Source: Stenogyne calaminthoides (taxonomy: Eukaryota > Streptophyta > Magnoliopsida > Lamiales > Lamiaceae). Taken from it: DNA of 64,000 bases. This document shows, piece by piece, positions 47,915 to 60,656 of the stretch. Under the pieces are notes generated by a model, which saw only the letters and a list, made by a program, of their open reading frames with translations, did no database searches and was not told the DNA's origin. The translations under genes were made by a program, and so were the position numbers. Location: positions 3,968,001 through 4,032,000 of the forward strand of contig JBBCBC010000043.1 in the NCBI GenBank assembly GCA_037126765.1. The letters are read 5' to 3'. The first letter of the stretch is position 1, and every line of letters begins with the position of its first letter.

Positions 47915-48064
47915 CAAAACAAGGATTTGTATAAATTTATTCTTGAGGGACAAAAAAGGACCACGAACCTTTGTAGTAAAGTTATCTTCCAACTGTTGAC
48001 GTTATTTTGAAGTCAATTCAGCACTACTCTATTATAGTAACTAGCATCATATCTTCAACAATTT
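47915..48064. other. Short linker between LARD-like element and monomer
   Basis: About 150 bp of non-coding DNA, also present at 61087-61236. It joins directly to the middle of the monomer TIR element at AATCACGAATTTTATTC, so part of the monomer (about 600 bp) occurs twice in each enlarged unit. Confidence 0.8.
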
Positions 48065-49116
48065 AATCACGAATTTTATTCATTATCGTGGCTAATTTCG
48101 AGTGATTTACGTTGAGGAGAGTGTCGAAACTTATACTATTCTCTTCCTTTAATTGAACCCATCATTTCAATATTTTTTTCTCATTATTTTGTGTGCTACA
48201 TAATATTTCCGGTCATTTTCCGGTCAAATTTTTCAATTTTCCGGCGAAAATGACTAGAATTGAAATCAAAAAGACCAAAATTGATAAAGTAAAAACATAA
48301 AGGACCATTTGTGGATTCGGACAAAGTTACAGAACCATTTGTGATTTTTTCTCGGATGTGGTTTATTAAACTTTTATCTTTAGAAAAGAGGATATTTGGC
48401 TCAATTAAGTGATTAACAACTCAACTTGCCTCTAAATAATTCAAATCTAAAACATAGTCTTTTTAATTATGAGATCGAATATCACAGCGCCAGTTAGTCA
48501 ATCTTTATTTAAGTATCAGTTAATTTATTTTTATATGTATCAATCCAAGACTTAACTTTTTCCAATGTTTGATAATTTTGAAGATTTTCAATCCATGTCA
48601 TACACAATGACGACATAAACTGCATAAATCTACAATTTTATTTTTTTTATAATCTTATATAATTAGATTTTTCGTAATTAAATTCATTTTATTTTGTAGG
48701 TTTTGTTCTCAAAGGAAATTTTCTTTTATTTGGGATTTCTTGTATTTTCAAAGGAAAATAAAGTGGCACTTGTTTCCAACTATTTTAGTTCCTTTTTTGT
48801 TTTGTGATCGGTTATGTGGATGTTACATCACATGAGAAATAAATCAGAATGCAGTATTCAAATATTAGATGTGCTTTTTTCAATTTAGTTTTCCCAGTCT
48901 TTTTAGTGGCTTTTGTTTTTTGGGCTTTTGTTAGAGTTAAATCTGTGAAAAAATTAATTAATATATGAGAAAAACACATATGAGACGGTCTAATATGAGA
49001 CGGGGTATAACCTAGCACAAATCACATATGCTCCTCCCAAAATGTTAAAGCGTCAATACTCAATTTATGTCCCGTCTCACTGTGAGACGGTCTCATGAAA
49101 GTGTGTCTCTTAATAT
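48065..49116. repeat. Second partial monomer end and start of U5
   Basis: Holds the right half of the TIR element (to 48353, followed by GGATGTGGTT), the monomer end, the junction near 48759 and a U5 start with a MITE copy at 48967-49109. It ends at AATAT (49112-49116), where F1 copy B begins. No gene. Confidence 0.9.
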
Positions 49117-50970
49117 TGTTGGGATAACATATGTCAGGATCTATCGGGATGACCTCATAAACACAAATTTAAATTAACTATTATTACTAGCATGAATTTA
49201 CCTAAGTGAATTCAAATAATAATTAATCCAACAACAACATGAAAATAATATTTCACGTAAAACATCCTAGCATGTTGAATTTCTAGGAGTTTACGTAAAT
49301 GTACTCGTTGGAGAGACGATCTGAAACAGACAGGATCAAGTATCTGGATACCCACCAAAAATCATTCTCAAGTATTCCCAAGTCCTCGTCCAATAACCCC
49401 GGTGGAAGGTTGTCCTATGAACGATTTATAAAACAAGGAAAATAAAATATTGTTGCACCACCTTTGTGGATTTCTAATATTTCCAACACATGGAACACTA
49501 GTTGGGAATGAAAAATTCATCCCCTATTTATAAGACAAGGGGATTCGAAATTTTAGTGCACAATTAGGGCTAGGAAAGATATTTTCTTGATCTCCAAGAA
49601 ATCTTGAATATATCAAATATATTCTTCTTTCCATGTGTATTTTTCCACAAAAATCTCACACCCTTATTTAGCCTAAATTTTCGAAAAAAAAAGAAGATTT
49701 ACAAGATTGAATCTTTCTTGAATTTATGAGATATTCTTGTATTCCAAGAATACATATCTTTCTCCATAATTTCTTTCCAAGAAAATCAATAAAATCTTTC
49801 TTCCCTCTCTTATACACTATTTTCGAAAGATTCAATTAAAGAAGTCAAGCGGGAGTTTTCTTGAATTTATGAGATAATCTTGTATTCCAAAAATACATTA
49901 TCTCCTTTCCACAAAATCTTTTCAAGAAAATCCTTCTCCCTCTTTTCTTTAATATTTTCGAAAAAAATAAGAAATATTGCAAAAATAAATTTATTTTATT
50001 TTAAGCACCTTTTATTTATTGGACTATAATTTGGGCTACTTGAGGGGCCTTTAGGAGAATTAAGATGGATTTTTCAATGGGCTTCTGAATTTCAATAATG
50101 AGCCACAATATAATTCAGCTCATTAATATTAATTAATGCCACTATATAATTAATATTGCACTATCCAACTTAACCCTTATTACGGTAATATGGCTCCCGG
50201 TCATTATTTCCCTATTTGAGATTATTTAGTCCATTAATTAATTAAGCCACTAAAAAGCTTTATATTAATTAATATTTTTATCCTTGGAGTAAGGACAACC
50301 AAGCTTTATTATCCATGCCGGGAAATTAATTCCACTTGCAAGATTTGGTATGATAAAGGTTCCGGGCCCATCAAGGGGACCAATCAATCAAGCAAGACAT
50401 TGCAAGCACGCGATTCTCTCAGATTAATTTAGCAAATCGTCGTGCAATTAATATTATTGCCCAGATATAGGTATCGAAGTCGCAATGATTCTCTACCCAT
50501 TTATAAGTCAAAGCAATAACTACTAATCACACACAATCCTTATTAAGTGATGAGATTAAGAAATCAACAACCATCGAGGTCTAACTCTTCATCCCTTAAG
50601 TCGATGTGAATGAGTTTATCCTCTCTCAGAGGTCCGCTTCAACAAGATCGAATGCACTAGTGTAATCTCTTGGTCAAGACAAGTCAATCCGAGCCTTACA
50701 CATCAACTTCTACCAATAGATTGTTCTGGATCTATCTAAGTTGTGAAACACTCACTTTCGTATACAAAGGCCTTTCGTTAACGTGATCTTCGTGATCTAG
50801 TATCACCACGTTAACTACAATGTAACGCGCTTTATGAACGGTTTGCAATAAATATATATAACATTCAATCATATTTAAAGCAACAGTGATAAATAATTTA
50901 TTTAAGTAAATAACTGTTTAATAAATAGGTTATACAAAGTAAAAGCATACTTTCACGTATAACCCCAACA
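49117..50970 (-). repeat. F1 copy B 3' LTR
   Basis: 1854 bp. It is nearly identical to the U6 LTR except between about 50400 and 50830, where many small changes cluster at CTG/CAG positions. The polypurine tract lies at 50971-50980 on the minus strand. Confidence 0.93.
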
Positions 50971-51085
50971 ATCTCCCACTTAAACTCAAAGTCTGCTTTT
51001 AAGTATACCACGGTACGTCTCGTGTAGTTCTACGTGACATCTAATGCCACCTATACGAACCTAATAATATCTCTCTCACTTATAC

Positions 51086-51420
51086 TCAAAGCAGATTGGC
51101 TACACACTTGACAACCATTCCTCCCACATGTCTCTTGAATGTTTCCAGAGGCAGACACTTTGTGAGAGGATTAACTAGGTTATCCTCCAATGCGATCTTA
51201 GCCACCTCTACATCTCCTCTCTTAACGATTTTTCGTCTAAGATTTCTTTCCTTCAGTGTGTTTGTTTGACTTGTGGACTCTTGGTTCCTTTGAATTTGCA
51301 ACTGCCCCTAGCACATATTGCTAGACAAATTCAGAACTACATCCAAGTCCACTAAGAAGACCTAGAGCCAAACTGGTTCCTTCACTACTTCACAAGCAGC
51401 TACTTACCCGATTTCCATGG
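51086..51420 (-). pseudogene. F1 copy B RNase H remnant
   Basis: The piece 51301-51086 encodes the RNase H C-terminal end with LKERNLRRKIVKRGDVEVAKIALEDNLVNPLTK. Upstream on the minus strand, DSTMEIG (normally DSTTEAEY-like) and VVKEPVWL segments follow in other frames. A stop at 51426 separates it from the RT frame. Confidence 0.75.
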
Positions 51421-51425
51421 TTGAG

Positions 51426-52352
51426 TCAATGATGCATTTCTAATTCACACTCGTCCATTTCATGGCTACACTTCCCAAATGAAAACACACTAACTGAGGC
51501 AGATAATCTATAATCCAGGTTTGATTGGAAATCTGAGTCCGTGTATCCCACTGGAAATAAATAGTCTGATTGATAAACCAGCATTCTATCTCGAGTTCTT
51601 TTCAGATACTTCAGAATGTTCTTAACAGCAGTCCAATGTTGATTTTCGGGATTACTTTGATATCTCGCTACCATGCCTACGGCGTAGCAGATATCCGGTC
51701 TCGTACACAACATTGCATACATGAGACTTCCTACTGCCGACGCATAAGGAATGCCTCTCATGTCATCTATCTCCCTTTGTGTCTTAGGGCACATGTCTTT
51801 CGATAGATGGATTTCTTGCCTGAAAGGTACAAAACCCTTCTTGGAATTTTGCATGTTGAAACGCTTCAAAACGGTACCTATGTATGAAGCTTGCGATAAA
51901 CCGATCATTCTTTTCTTTCTATCTCGAGTGATCTTGATCCCAAGAATATGACCGACTTCCCCTAAGTCCTTCATATCAAACTGTTTTGACAGCCATACCC
52001 TTACGTCTGACAAAACCTTTACACCGTTTCCGATGAGCAGAATATTATCTACGTATAGTACTAGGAATACCAAGGCAGTTTCGTCACACTTTCTATAAAC
52101 ACAACTCTCGAAATCGTTTTGATCAAACCCATAAGATTTTATTACATGATCAAAACATTGGTTCCAATCCCGAGATGTTTGCTTAAGTCCATAAATGGAC
52201 TTCCTCAGCTTGCACACAAGGTGTTCTTGGCCTTTTTCGATGAAACCTTCGGGCTGTTGCATATAGATTTCCTCGTCAAGACTCCTGTTAAGGAAAGCTG
52301 TCTTGACATCCATTTGCCAGATCTCAAAATCTAGATGCGCAGCTATTGCCAA
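51426..52352 (-). pseudogene. F1 copy B reverse transcriptase (308-aa open frame)
   Basis: A long intact piece of Copia RT. The first catalytic Asp is at residue 15 in MDVKTAFLN, then YGLKQTSRDWNQCFD (54-68), and the active-site motif YVDN (100-103; Asn codon 52044-52046) where YVDD is required. Then come LGIKI, GIPYASAVGSLMYAMLCTRPDI and KNILKYLKRTRDRMLVYQSD, and the start of RNase H (VGYTDSDFQ). The RT N-terminal block (GVKPIGCKWVYKRKRGLDGKV) lies at 52697-52380 in a separate frame. Loss of the second metal-binding Asp should abolish polymerase activity. Confidence 0.9.
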
Positions 52353-52944
52353 GAGAATACGGATGGACTTTATGCATGGCTACAGGCGAAAAGGTTTCTT
52401 CATAATCGATACCCTCTTTCTAAGTGTATCCCTTTGAAACACAAGCCTAGCTTTAAAGGTTTTCACCTTCCCGTCCAGTCCTCTTTTCCTCTTGTAGACC
52501 CATTTGCATCCAATGGGTTTTACCCCACTGGGTGGTTCAACTATCTCCCACACCTGATTATGATCCATTGAGCCCATCTCGGCTTCCATCGCAGTTTGCC
52601 AGGATTCTGAATCCTTATCTTGGACCGCCTCCTTGTAGGACCAGGGGTCTGATTCACTATCCCCGGGGACCAAATCCGATGATTCTCCTATCCCCATGAA
52701 TCTCTCAGGTTATCGAACAACCCTCCCACTATAACGAGGTTCTGATTGTGTCGGTGTGACGCTTGGTATATCAACCTGTACAGTTGGTATAGGAGTTTGC
52801 CCTCTTATTTCATTTAAGGTAATCTCACTTTTGGGCTTTCGATTGTTCATAAAGTCTTCTTCCAAAAATCTAAAGTGCGTACTTATTACCACCTTTTTGA
52901 TCTTTGGGACCATAGAACATGCACCCTTTCGTTCCTATGGAATA

Positions 52945-53415
52945 TCATATAAATAACCTTAGTTCCGAACGTGCATCCAACTTATCGGCTTTCTTATCTA
53001 GCACGTATGCCGGACACCCCCAAATCCTGAGGTGTCTCAGACAGGGCTTGCGCCCGGTCCACAACTCTTTAGGGGTTTTGGGAACCGATTTGGATGACAC
53101 CAGATTCAGAACGTAACCCGTTGTTTCCAAGGCATGACCCCAAAATGACTTGGGTAGATCTGAATAACTCATCATGGATCTGACCATTTCTAAGAGTGTT
53201 CTGTTTATTCGTTCTGCAACCCCATTTTGTTGAGGGGTTTCGGGTGCAGTCAACTGGGAAACAATGCCCTCGTCTGACAGGTAGTTCAAAAATTCATCGC
53301 TGAGGTATTCGCCTCCACGATCAGATCGTAGAAACTTGATACTCTTTTCCTGATGATTCTCCACTTCGGCTTTGAACTCCTTGAATTTATAAAAGGTTTC
53401 CGACTTGTGTTTCAT
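52945..53415 (-). pseudogene. F1 copy B integrase core (156-aa open piece)
   Basis: Asp32 (SDRGGEY) and Glu68 (QQNGVAER) are 35 residues apart as in D,D35E integrases. LPKSFWGHALETT, LWTGRKPCLRHLRIWGCPA and a C-terminal basic segment follow. The first Asp (FIDDYSR, near 53445) lies beyond a frame break. It is more complete than copy A. Confidence 0.85.
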
Positions 53416-53466
53416 GAGGAAAAGTACCCGAACCTTGAGTAATCATCAATGAAAGTCACAAAATAC

Positions 53467-54483
53467 TCATAGTGACATTGGACCACACACGTCAGTGTGA
53501 ACGATTTGCAACACTTCTGTGGCTCTATTCTCCTTGGCTCCAAATGCCCTCTTGGTCATCTTACCCTCCAAACATGATTCGCAGGTTGGAAGTGGTTCTA
53601 ACTGTAGGTCCGACAGCGAACCATCTTTCACCAACCTTTGGATCCTATTTAGATTAATATGACCCAGTCTTATATGCCATAGAAGTGTCTCATTCACGTT
53701 TTCTGAACGTTTTCTCTTATTGCATGAAACAGTTGATGTGTTATAAGATGCATTTTGTGAGTGGTGTGCACAGTTAATAGTATAGAGATTGTTCCACAAA
53801 ATTTCATGACAGATAAACACGTCGTTACGGTAAACAGTAACTTGCTTAGAAAAACGAATTGAATATCCATCATTAATTAGTTTTGAAACTGAAATAAGGT
53901 TTTTGCGAAAAAATGGAACGTAAAGAACATCTCTTAAAACTAAAATCTTGTCTTCAAGAGACAGGTGCACGTTTCCCACTGCTTCAGTTGCTACTCTCGT
54001 AGCATCGCCCAGTTCGATGAGGATCTCACTTCCACTAAGTTGCCGGGTTAGTTTGAACCCCTGTAATGTGAAACAAACATGATCAGTGGATCCCGTATCC
54101 ATTACCCACGAGTGGGTAGCATACTCCGTTAAACAAGTTTCAACAACTAGTGCGTGAGAATTACCTTTCTTTTCTCTCCTTTTGGGATTGGAACATGCAT
54201 CCCTCCAATGTCCTTTTTCACCACAGTTGAAACACTTCCCTTTTGGATTCCTTCTGACACCCAACCATATGACCGTCTTTTCTCTACCTTTCTTGGCAGT
54301 GAGGTTTCCTTGATTTCCACCACTCATCTTTTCATCAATCTTGCCCTCCGTTGGCCTAGGTTTTGAGAAAAAACTTTTGGTCATCAAGGCTTCATCTTCT
54401 TGTCCCAGATGCTTCGTCTTGGATCGCGTACGTCCGAAAACTTGGACGTCCGTCTTTAACTCTTCGTCTCCGTTTTCGTTCAC
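53467..54483 (-). pseudogene. F1 copy B leader-gag fusion frame (338 aa)
   Basis: The deletion joins 24 codons of former leader sequence (MNENGDEELKTDV...) in frame to gag at the residue matching His198 of copy A. The frame then keeps the CCHC knuckle, the DTGSTDH protease active site and the HHCC pre-integrase finger before ending at the integrase border. Loss of the UBN2 part of gag should prevent particle assembly. The frame exists by chance of the deletion; translation is unproven. Confidence 0.82.
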
Positions 54484-54770
54484 GATCCGGTTACAATTTA
54501 TTTACGAAAAATAAATAAACCTAGATCTAGACTAGTCTATTACATTGATCAAATCAAACAAATCCTAATCTACTCGTGGATTTTCTCACGAGGCAAAACG
54601 AATCCTAACGAATCGAATTAAAAACCAACAATTTATTTGCACGTAAATGAGCACATTAAAATACCATGACAATTGGATACCTGCAAAACAGATCTAACAG
54701 TTCTATTATCCAATTTTAATTTTAATGAACAACAATTTAAATAACAGTTTAAAAGATCAGAGCCCGAATC

Positions 54771-54785
54771 AGGGCTCTGATACCA
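54771..54785 (-). other. F1 copy B primer-binding site
   Basis: TGGTATCAGAGCCCT on the minus strand, two bases inside the 5' LTR, identical to copy A and complementary to initiator-Met tRNA. Confidence 0.93.
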
Positions 54786-54787
54786 GT

Positions 54788-56635
54788 TGTTGGGATAACA
54801 TATGCCAGGATCTATCGGGATGACCTCATAAATACAAATTAAAATTATTACTAACATGAATTTACCTAAGTGAATTCAAATAATAATTAATCCAACAACA
54901 ACATGCAAATAATATTTCACGTAAAACATCCTAGCATGCGGAATTTCTAGGAGTTTACGTAAACGTACCAGTTGGAAAGACGATCTGAGACAGACAGGAT
55001 CAAGTATCTGGATACCCACCAAAAGTCCTTCTCAAGTATTCTCAAGTCCTCGTCCAATAACCCTGGTGGAAGGTTCTCTTATGAACGATTTATAAAACAA
55101 GGAAAATAAAATATTGGTGCACCACCTTTGTGGATTTCTAATATTTCCAACATATGGAACACTAGTTGGGAATGAAAAATTTATCCCCTACTTATAAGAC
55201 AAAGGGATTCAAAATTTTAGTGCACAATTATGGCTAGGAAAGATCTTTTCTTGATCTCCAAGAAATCTTGAATATATCCAATATATTCTTCTTTCCATGT
55301 GTATTTTTCCACAAAAATCTCACACCCTTATTTAGCCTAAATTTTCGAAAAAAACAAGAAGATTTACAAGATTGGATCTTTCTTGAATTTATGAGATATT
55401 CTTGTATTCCAAGAATACATATCTTTCTCCATAAAATCTTTCCAAGAAAATCAAGAAAATCTTTCTTCCCTTTCTTATACATTATTTTCGAAAGATTCAG
55501 TTAAAGAAGCCAAGTGGGAGTTTTCTTGAATTTATGGGATAATCTTGTATTCCAAGAATACATTATTTCCTTTCCATAAAATCTTTTCAAGAAAATCATT
55601 CTCCCTCTTTTCTTTAATATTTTCGAAAAAAATAGAAATATTGCAACAATAAATTTATTTTATTTTAAGCACCTTTTATTTATTGGACTATAATTTGGGC
55701 TACTTGAGGGACCTTTAGGAGAATTAAGATGGACATTCCAATGGGCTTATGAATTCTAATATTGAGCCACAATATAATTCAGCCCATTAATATTAATTAA
55801 TGCCACTATATAATTAATATTGCACTATCCAACTTAACCCATATTACGGTAATATGAATCCCGGTCATTATTTCCAGTGTTTAAGATTATTTAGTCCATT
55901 AATTAATTAAGCCATTGAAAACCTTTATATTAATTAATATTTTTATCCTTGGAGTAAGGACAACCCAGCTTTATTATCCATACCGGAAAATTAAGTCCAC
56001 TTGCAAGATTTGGTATGATAAAGGTTCTGGGCCCACCAAGGGGACCAATCAAGCAAGACATTGCAAGCACACGATTCTCTGTATTAATTTAGCAACTGTC
56101 GTGCAATTAATATTATTGCCCAAGATATAGGGTATCGAAGTCGCAATGATTCTCTTCCCATTTATAAGTCAAAGCAATAATTACTAATTACACACAGTCC
56201 TTATTAAGTGACAGAGATTAAGAAATCAACAACCACTGAGGCCTAACTCTTCATCCCTTAAGTCAGCGCGAATGAGTTTATCCTCTCTGTAGGTCCGCTT
56301 CAGCGCATCGAATGCACTAGTCTAATCTCTTGGTCAAGACAAGTCAATCCGAGCCTTACACATCAACTTTTACCAATAGATTGTTCGGATCTATCTAAGT
56401 TGTGAAACACACACTCGTATACAAGGCACTGTTAACGTGATCTTCTGTGATCTGATATCACCACGTTAACTCCAATGTAACGCGTGTTATGAACGGTTTG
56501 CAATAAATATATATAACATTCAATCATATTTAAAGCAACAGTGATAAACAATTTATTTCAGTAAATAAGTGTTTAATACATAGGTTATACAAAGTAAAAA
56601 CATACTTTCACGTATAACCCCAACAAATATTTATA
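54788..56635 (-). repeat. F1 copy B 5' LTR
   Basis: 1848 bp. It is much closer to the copy A 5' LTR (36690-38533) than to its own partner LTR, as expected if both copies descend from one insertion by duplication. Confidence 0.93.
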
Positions 56636-57136
56636 TATATATATATTTTTTGCGCCATGTTATTTAAATAAATCTTTTTAGATTGGGTTGTATAGAAAAG
56701 GATTAGGGCAAACCTTCTATGAGTTAAAATTTATGTAAACTGTTTTTCAGTGAGTATCACTATTGTACATAAGATGTATAATTATATAAAAATCAAATAT
56801 TTTTTAAAAGAAATATTTTATATGCACAACGATAGTACTCTATATGCATAATAGTGATATTAAAAAAAAAAGTGATATTAAAAAAAGAGAATTTACGGTA
56901 ATCCTAATTTACAGAAGATCAACTCAAAAGAATCTAGTACTAATTTTTTTTTTCGAATACCCAATTAAATTGATAAAATGTTTTTCTTTTTTTAGTCATA
57001 AATGGATAGTGTAGATACCATCTTTTTAGGAGTCCTTTGAACATTGTTCATCGTGAAATTAGTTTCATATGTAAAAATTTGATCCCCTTAATAATCACAA
57101 CTAATATCCTTTTTATAATATAAATTTTATTTTTTA

Positions 57137-57298
57137 CTCCCTCCGTCCCAGGATTATTGCAACATAGAAATCGGATCGCAAACCAAGAAAAGTGGGATAA
57201 ATTGAGTTTGAGTTGAATAAAATAAGGGTATTGTGTGTGTAATAATATTATATTTGTTTCATTTTTAGGAGTGTTGCAGTAATGTTGGATGGAGGGAG
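57137..57298. mobile_element. Second Stowaway MITE copy (U5)
   Basis: Duplicate of 39043-39204 with TA on both sides; its site is empty in U1 and U2. Confidence 0.93.
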
Positions 57299-57907
57299 TA
57301 GTTATTAAAATTAATATCCTTTAATAATATAAATCGAATTTTTTTATCTAATTTCACAGATCTTGTATACATGTGAAATTTGTTCACACTATATTCGGTC
57401 TCTTTTTAATTGTATATTCGTTTCTTTTTATAATTAATTGTATATATTGGGATAGAATATCTGTGGAATATTTAGTTGTATTTTAATCTCATATTTTTTG
57501 ACGTATACTAATGAAATTATCTACTTGATAAACATGGAAGCGATATAGATTCTTGTGTTCTTCTTAGCTTATCAAGATTATATATCAGACTTTGTCTAAA
57601 AGTACAGGTATCTTTCAATTTGAGCTCTTCTTACGTTTTAATCCTCAATTTAATTAGTTGTAATATTTTTTTAAAGAATACAGTACATTTAAAACCTACA
57701 AATATAATGAAACACACTTGCGTGATATGTCTAATGGTGAGACGGAGTATAATTTGATCATAAAGTTTTAACACTTACGAAATGATGAGTGTTGATTTAT
57801 ACTACTTTGTACTAATTTCATGTATGAAATCGTCTTATACAATTTTTTATCTTTAAATATAGATGAGACATTCTAATATGAATTTTTGTCTTTTAATATA
57901 AATAGTA

Positions 57908-58166
57908 CTCCCTCCGTCCCACTATATTTATCTCACTTTCCTTTTATGGACATTCCACTGTATTTATCTCAGTCCATAAAAAAAAAAGTAACACTCTACT
58001 AAGTATTATTTTAATAATATTCCCCTCACTTTTTATTCCTACTAACTCAAATCCCTTCACTTTTTATCCATTAAATACTATAAAAGTCCATTATCTATTA
58101 TTTTAATATTTTTTCTTAAACAATTCAACTAAAAGAAGTGAGATAAATATATCGGGACGGAGAGAG
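57908..58166. mobile_element. Stowaway MITE copy (U5)
   Basis: Duplicate of the element at 39814-40073, CTCCCTCCGTCCC to CGGGACGGAGAGAG, TA flanks. Confidence 0.92.
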
Positions 58167-58602
58167 TAACTATTTAAAATTAATACAATGATTAATGGCT
58201 AGAGTTTTTGTCTTTTAATATAAATAGTAACAGTTAATTTTAATTTTTTTTTTGACAGGAATAGTAACTGTTTAAAATTAATAAAATGATGAATGGCTAA
58301 ACTTTCCTACCTACTTTAGGATTTGGTCAAGAATGAAATGCTAGTTATAACTTTTTTGAAGACATTCAATTTCATTCGTATGAATCTTATCTGTCTTGTC
58401 AATGTGTTTCATTATTTAACAGCTGCACCATTAAACTGTAATAAAGGTGATTGAATAGTAGTCGCATTTGTAATTGCAATATCAAGAGCCTGCAGTGATG
58501 ACCTATACTATATTTATGGTCAATAATCATATTTTTAATATTATCTTTAAAAAAAATATTAAAAAATGGATTTCTTTTTTTAAAGTTTTAATGGATGTGG
58601 TT

Positions 58603-59160
58603 GAGAAAATATCACAAATGGTCATGTAACTTTGCCCGAATCAAAAAATAGTCATGTAAGTTTTTATTTTATCAATTGTGGTCCTTTAGGTTTCAATTGT
58701 GGTCCTTTTTGCCGGATAATTTAAAATTTGATCGAAAAATTGACCTAACTTTTATTCTGGTAACATTGACGGTCGCCACCACTCTCATTTGAATTGTCTT
58801 TCATCAATGAAGAAAAACCCTCAATCAATTTCATGTTTTGTTTACACCTCTACCGTGAATCGCAACTTCAAAATCACGAATTTTATTCATTATTGTGGCT
58901 AATTTCGAGTGATTTACGTTGAGGAGAGTGTCGAAACTTATACTATTCCCTTCCTTTAATTGAACCCATCATTTCAATATTTTTTTCGCATTATTTTGTG
59001 TGCTACATAATATTTTCGGTCATTTTCCGGTCAAATTTTTCAATTTTCCGGCGAAAATGAATAGAATTGAAATAAAAAAGACCAAAATTGATAAAGTAAA
59101 AACATAAAGGACCATTTGTGGATTCGGACAAAGTTACAGAACCATTTGTGATTTTTTCTC
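58603..59160. mobile_element. TIR element copy (U5)
   Basis: Duplicate of 40510-41067, with the same direct repeat GGATGTGGTT on both sides. Confidence 0.82.
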
Positions 59161-59470
59161 GGATGTGGTTTATTAAACTTTTATCTTTAGAAAAGAGGAT
59201 ATTTGGCTCAATTAAGTGATTAACAACTCAACTTGCCTCTAAATAATTCAAATCTAAAACATAGTCTTTTTAATTATGAGATCGAATATCATAGCGCCAG
59301 TTAGTCCATTTTTATTTAAGTGTCAGTTAATTTATTTTTATATGTATCAATCCAAGACTTGACTTTTTTCAATGTTTGATAATTTTGAAGATTTTCAATC
59401 CATGTCATACACAATGACGACATAAACAGCGTAAATCTCCATTTTTTTTATAATCTTATATAATTAGATT

Positions 59471-60656
59471 GAGATATATCAAACTATTTTAAAAAATAGC
59501 CTAAATGTAGTATCTTGTACACTATTTGTATCAATTAACTATTAATATTGTTCGATAAAAAATACATATATAATTAATATTGTTCAGAGAAAATAACTAA
59601 TAATAATCAATTAACTATTATTTAGTTAAAATAGCTCATAATAAACAACTAATATTATTAATTAAAAATAACTAATTGTTTAGTAAAATAATTAACACTG
59701 TCTAAATATGCATTTAAGTTGTAAAATGCAAGTGCTTATAAAATTATATTTATCATAAATTAGTTACCTCAAAGAAAAAAAAGTGGTTAATACAATAATT
59801 GTTTCATCCGCAACAAGCTATGGGACCAATTGGTTGTCCAGATTTCAACCCAAAACTTAAGAAGATTGATATCGCCTAACAAATACTATTATGTGTTTGA
59901 ACCCCAATCAAGCAAAACTCATATGACGTTAGAAAATTTGGAATTGATGTGCCTAACTTTTTTCTATTTATTTTAGCTTTTCATTTATTTAATTAATGCT
60001 AAACCATAATACTTCTATAAATCTAATGTTCAATTTTAATCATCAAGAGAATCCAATGTCTATGATTTTTCCCTTTTCTGTCCCAAAAAAAAAAAGAAAA
60101 AAGATATTTCCCTTCTAATTATTTTTGACATGCCATTATAAACAAATTTAGCAATGAAACAAAAGATTGAAAATATTGCATTATACATATTTTTATTGTT
60201 GGCTAAGTCTTGTATGTATCTAGGTGCACGGTACACTCTTAATGCATTTAGAATCGTGGAACTTGTTATATTAAAAGATGCAATTTATTTATATTGAAAC
60301 GTGTAACTTTTTTCATATTAATTAATAGTGGTGCTCTTAAAATAATCACTTCTTAATTTGTCATAAAATAACATAAGACAAATGACATATAGAATTATGA
60401 AGACACCAATATTCATCGTACTTTAGGCACAAAAGTAGATATAAGGGTACAATTTCCTAATTGCAATATTATATGTCACATCAAAAGTCTTGGGTCATAA
60501 ACGAAGACATAAATCAAACAATTAATATCTACATAATTGATGGACCTAATACAGTTAAATAGTTTGAAATTTCTATAAGATGTATCTTTAAAGCTTATTA
60601 AGGAAAAGGACCACGAACCGTGTTCAACTCGCGTTTTAGCAACATAGGAAACAAAT
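59471..60656. other. Extension sequence copy (U5)
   Basis: Duplicate of 41378-42670 with about 90 bp missing at its start (between two GAGA motifs) and a smaller loss in the AATAATTAACTA tract. No gene seen. Confidence 0.7.

Larger units (their letters stand above)
49117..56635 (-). mobile_element. F1 Copia retrotransposon, copy B, internally deleted (7.5 kb)
   Basis: LTRs 49117-50970 and 54788-56635, with AATAT at 49112-49116 and 56636-56640, the same target site as copy A. The internal region matches copy A closely but lacks the part corresponding to 34648-36313 of copy A, which covers the gag N-terminal half and the GC-rich leader. The deletion junction shows a 2-bp TG microhomology. It therefore arose by duplication of the whole unit followed by deletion. 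Confidence 0.95.
56636..59470. repeat. U5 monomer, portion right of the Copia insertion
   Basis: Close duplicate of 38534-41377, including the second Stowaway (57137-57298), the first Stowaway (57908-58166) and the TIR element (58603-59160, with GGATGTGGTT at 58593-58602 and 59161-59170). No gene. Confidence 0.92.
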
